Shown here: positions 18,160 to 20,413 of the stretch, piece after piece
Layout of the letters: each line of letters starts with the position of its first letter
Numbering within the stretch: position 1 is the first letter of the stretch
Position numbers and translations under genes: made by a program
The notes under the pieces: model-generated
What the model was told of the DNA's origin: nothing
The model's input: the letters and a program-made list of their open reading frames with translations, nothing else
The model's database searches: none
Assembly (NCBI GenBank): GCA_000226015.1
Contig: JH154060.1
Coordinates: 29,991 to 50,403, forward strand
Length of the DNA: 20,413 nucleotides
DNA from: Mnemiopsis leidyi
Taxonomy: Eukaryota > Ctenophora > Tentaculata > Lobata > Bolinopsidae
Direction of reading: 5' to 3'

Positions 18160-18355
18160 GCGACATGTGCTGCGGAACATGTCACGTCTAGTTAGGACGT
18201 GTGCTGGGTCACGTGTCGCAGTACATATCGCGGCATGTGCTGTCTAGTTAGAACAGGTGACGCGATACGTACCGTGGATATACCGTCTAGTTAGGACAGG
18301 TGACGCGATACGTGCCGCGACACGTGATCCGATACGTGCCGTCTAGTTAGGGTCT
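18160..18355. repeat. right terminal and subterminal repeats of the Harbinger-like element
   Basis: GTCTAGTTAG-type units occur near 18186, 18242, 18285 and 18341, all in plus orientation and about 42-56 apart, separated by GC-rich near-palindromes (GACGCGATACGTGCCGCGAC-like) with CACGTG at 18210 and 18321. The terminal inverted repeat ends at 18355. Confidence 0.75.
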
Positions 18356-18357
18356 TA

Positions 18358-19868
18358 GATATATATCTGAGTTACTAAGTTTCCTGGTTATATCACGGCT
18401 CATCCTAGCAGTCCAAACTTTACGGCAGACGGAATGAAATGAAACTCAAAAAGAAAGGCATGTTAATTATTAGGCGTGCATTCATTTATCTCATCTGAAT
18501 CGTGCACAATAAACAGTCTTAAAAGTACCTTAAGAGCTTAAGCAACCTGCGGAAGACGTGAAAACTTAAAAGAACTCGAATAAGTATTCATATATAATAT
18601 ATATTCATAATCTGATCAGTCGACGATGTTGAGCTTGAAATTCAAATCATAGAAAATGTGTGGCATAGTGTGGATCAACAATGTACGGCTAAAAACATGT
18701 AAGTGTAAAAAGGGGGTTATCTACTTTATACTTACTTATAAATCGAAGTTGGCAAATATTATTAAGTTACGGAGTACGATTACTATATATAATTAAGCTT
18801 ATATGCTCAAAAAATCAAAAATAAACAATTTCAAAAGATTTGAAGAGGCGCGGCAGTCAATCAAATTTCTGCGACAAGAATTCAAACCCGCACCAAACAG
18901 TGAAAACTGTATGATTGTTTGTCCAATTACGCAGTTTGTAGTTTGTTAAAAATTCCACGCTTCCTTCTTTCCTTGCAAACATTCCGAGTTCCGACCAACG
19001 CTACATACTGAAATCCGCTAAAATCTAAATTCGTATAATTTCGGCTTGAGAGTTTCGAAGAATGACACAACATGTCATATACATAATATGTATCTATATG
19101 TATGACATATAGATATAGATAGTCATAAACTAGACAGCAAGTGGCCTTAAATCAAATGGTGCAATAAAATTTACAAATCTCAAAAGTTAAATGATAAACT
19201 GTTAATTACACTTAAAAAAGATTGCATATGCAGCTGAAATTCTTGAGACAAATAAGGTGGACATGTAATCTCGAATTAACGAATGGAAAAATTGCTGCAA
19301 TATTTTTATTCGTTAATGATCAAATTATCAAATTAAAGGCTTGATAAAATATGCACCATAATAATGTATGCTATTATATTTGAATATTATAGTAGCGTTG
19401 TAAATATCATGTGCTATAATTGCGCAATTACGTTTTATTAGTCACCGCTACGTAAAGGACAGCATAAAAATTAAAACTTTAAAGTAGAAGCATATTGCAA
19501 CTATTGCGAAATTGAATCGATGCATCTGTAAAATATTACTTAAAATCGCAACAACAGTTCACACACAGCCCGCGAAATAATAAAAAAGGCTAGGAAGGAA
19601 TTGTTACTACGATACTTTCCTATAACATAGGAAACGCTAAGTTCTATAATGTTTAGAACACAAGTAACTCATACATATCAATGTAAAAGTAAGTAGTTCA
19701 AATGATCACCTAAATTTTCGATCGTAGACAAATGAGCGTTCATGAGGTTTCTGGGACTGATTAATTACGCTCGGTACCTGTACGGTGTACCAATACCTCT
19801 GTTATACCCAGTCTTGTTAGAATGGTGTTCTTATTGGGGTGGTAGCAGAGTGCTGTGGTGTGTGGACC
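18358..19868. other. intergenic, 1.5 kb, no gene seen
   Basis: Strongly AT-rich. One hairpin pairs 19072-19085 (ATGTCATATACATA) with 19097-19108 (TATGTATGACAT) with a two-base bulge. ATGTAT/ATAGAT simple-sequence tracts surround it. No open frame of note. Confidence 0.5.
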
Positions 19869-20050
19869 AGGGCCGTAGCTAGGATTTTGAAATGGGGGGG
19901 GTCAGCTTGCGAGCGAAGCGAGCAAGCTGCGAAACTCGGCGCGAAGCGCCGAGCCTGCGTGGGGGTTTGGTGGCGCAGCCCCCAACGGGGTCCAGGGGCG
20001 GAGCCCCTTGCCAGGGGCTAGGGGGGCGGAGCCCCCCGGAAAATTTTAGC
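19869..20050. repeat. GC-rich multi-hairpin interspersed repeat
   Basis: It begins AGGGCCGTAGCTAGGATTTT and ends CCGGAAAATTTTAGC, both phrases I associate with abundant repeats in marine invertebrate genomes. Between them lie successive hairpins: AGCTTGC/GCAAGCT (19904-19927), CTCGGCG/CGCCGAG (19935-19953), GGGGG...CCCCC (about 19961-19983), GGGGC/GCCCC (19995-20007) and GGGGGGC/GCCCCCC (20021-20037). GCGAAGC sits in the first two loops (19913-19919, 19941-19947). The overlapping open frames on both strands are by-products of its GC content. Confidence 0.65.
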
Positions 20051-20413
20051 AGGAATACAGGTAAAAAGACCATTTTTTATCAATAAGAAAGCAGAAAATC
20101 GAGGCAACTTGAGGTGTCGAAGCAGGCCCAATGCCCATACAGAAGCTGTGACTAACTGGTATGCTCACTGTTCAGACATTATCTGTGCCATGATCTTTAT
20201 TGTAAAAGAAATTTGTTAGATAAATCAGGGTATTTAAATGATATAGATAACAATTTTCAATTTTGCAATCGAGAATAATAAGCAAATGGGCAATGGGCAA
20301 TGGCAAGTATCATGTTCGATTGTGATAAGTGTCAAGATTCAAGTTGTTAGCTTATAGCTATTGAATAAGAAATATCAACAAACAAGTATTGTATGTCCAA
20401 TACTGATTAGAAT
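20051..20413. other. no gene seen to the window end
   Basis: AT-rich flank with a short GGGCAAT duplication near 20287-20302. Nothing coding is supported. Confidence 0.5.

Larger units (their letters stand above)
16494..18355. mobile_element. decayed PIF/Harbinger-type DNA transposon, 1.86 kb
   Basis: The ends AGACCCTAGCTAGAGGGAAC (left, from 16494) and the reverse complement of the right end (AGACCCTAACTAGACGGCAC, from 18355) match closely, and both continue into ACGTATCGGATCACGTGTCGC. TA lies outside both ends (16492-16493 and 18356-18357), although the three-base duplications usual for Harbinger are not clear. Inside are a Myb-like remnant on minus and a transposase N-terminal remnant on plus, the two-gene plan of this superfamily. 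Frames are broken and the catalytic domain is gone, so this copy is non-autonomous. Confidence 0.75.

Noticed and set aside
16494..18355. CRISPR-like array, because short repeats recur with similar spacing
   Set aside because: Repeats are diverged, confined to the two ends of an element with terminal inverted repeats and transposase remnants, and the setting is animal nuclear DNA.
19839..20086. Open frames of 60-64 codons on both strands
   Set aside because: Produced by the GC-rich hairpin repeat; they encode low-complexity Gly/Arg/Pro text.
1..20413. tRNA, rRNA or snRNA genes
   Set aside because: I scanned by eye for B-box-like GGTTCRANYCC and cloverleaf context and found none; a covariance-model search would be decisive.

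Overview
The window looks like nuclear DNA from an AT-rich, non-vertebrate animal. Genes are split by GT-AG introns, there is no bacterial-style gene packing, and the recognisable proteins are animal ones: a meiotic recombinase, a rhodopsin-class receptor, a C18orf63/DUF4708 protein and a bHLH factor. The species cannot be fixed from sequence alone; the repeat types are common in marine invertebrates.

Layout. 1-1.27 kb is retrotransposon debris: a LINE reverse-transcriptase linker on the minus strand, then a LINE 3' piece on the plus strand. 1.3-2.9 kb is repeat-rich, with a weak coding remnant and a MITE with 23-bp inverted ends. 3.0-4.0 kb (minus) is a single-coding-exon GPCR with a probable 5'-UTR intron. 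Head-to-head with it, 4.59-7.68 kb (plus) is a complete four-exon DMC1 (340 residues). A pogo/Tigger-like MITE (8.13-8.24 kb) precedes a plus-strand coiled-coil gene whose long exon carries one frame break at a 6-A run (8.31-9.42 kb). 10.53-12.34 kb is an uninterrupted 605-codon C18orf63 homologue ending in a SAP-like helix pair. 12.86-13.35 kb holds the first exons of a bHLH gene with two CACGTG boxes beside it. 16.49-18.36 kb is a decayed PIF/Harbinger-type transposon: Myb-like remnant on minus, transposase N-terminal remnant on plus, and repeated palindromic ends. 19.87-20.05 kb is a GC-rich multi-hairpin repeat in otherwise AT-rich DNA.

How the genes may relate. DMC1 performs strand exchange between homologues in meiosis. 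The next plus-strand gene has a coiled-coil followed by a basic disordered tail, weakly reminiscent of the meiotic break factor IHO1. C18orf63 is, as I recall, mostly a testis gene in mammals, and the bHLH gene could be a regulator. All four are on the plus strand, so a germline-biased neighbourhood is a testable idea, not a demonstrated one. I saw no tRNA, rRNA, CRISPR or operon structure.
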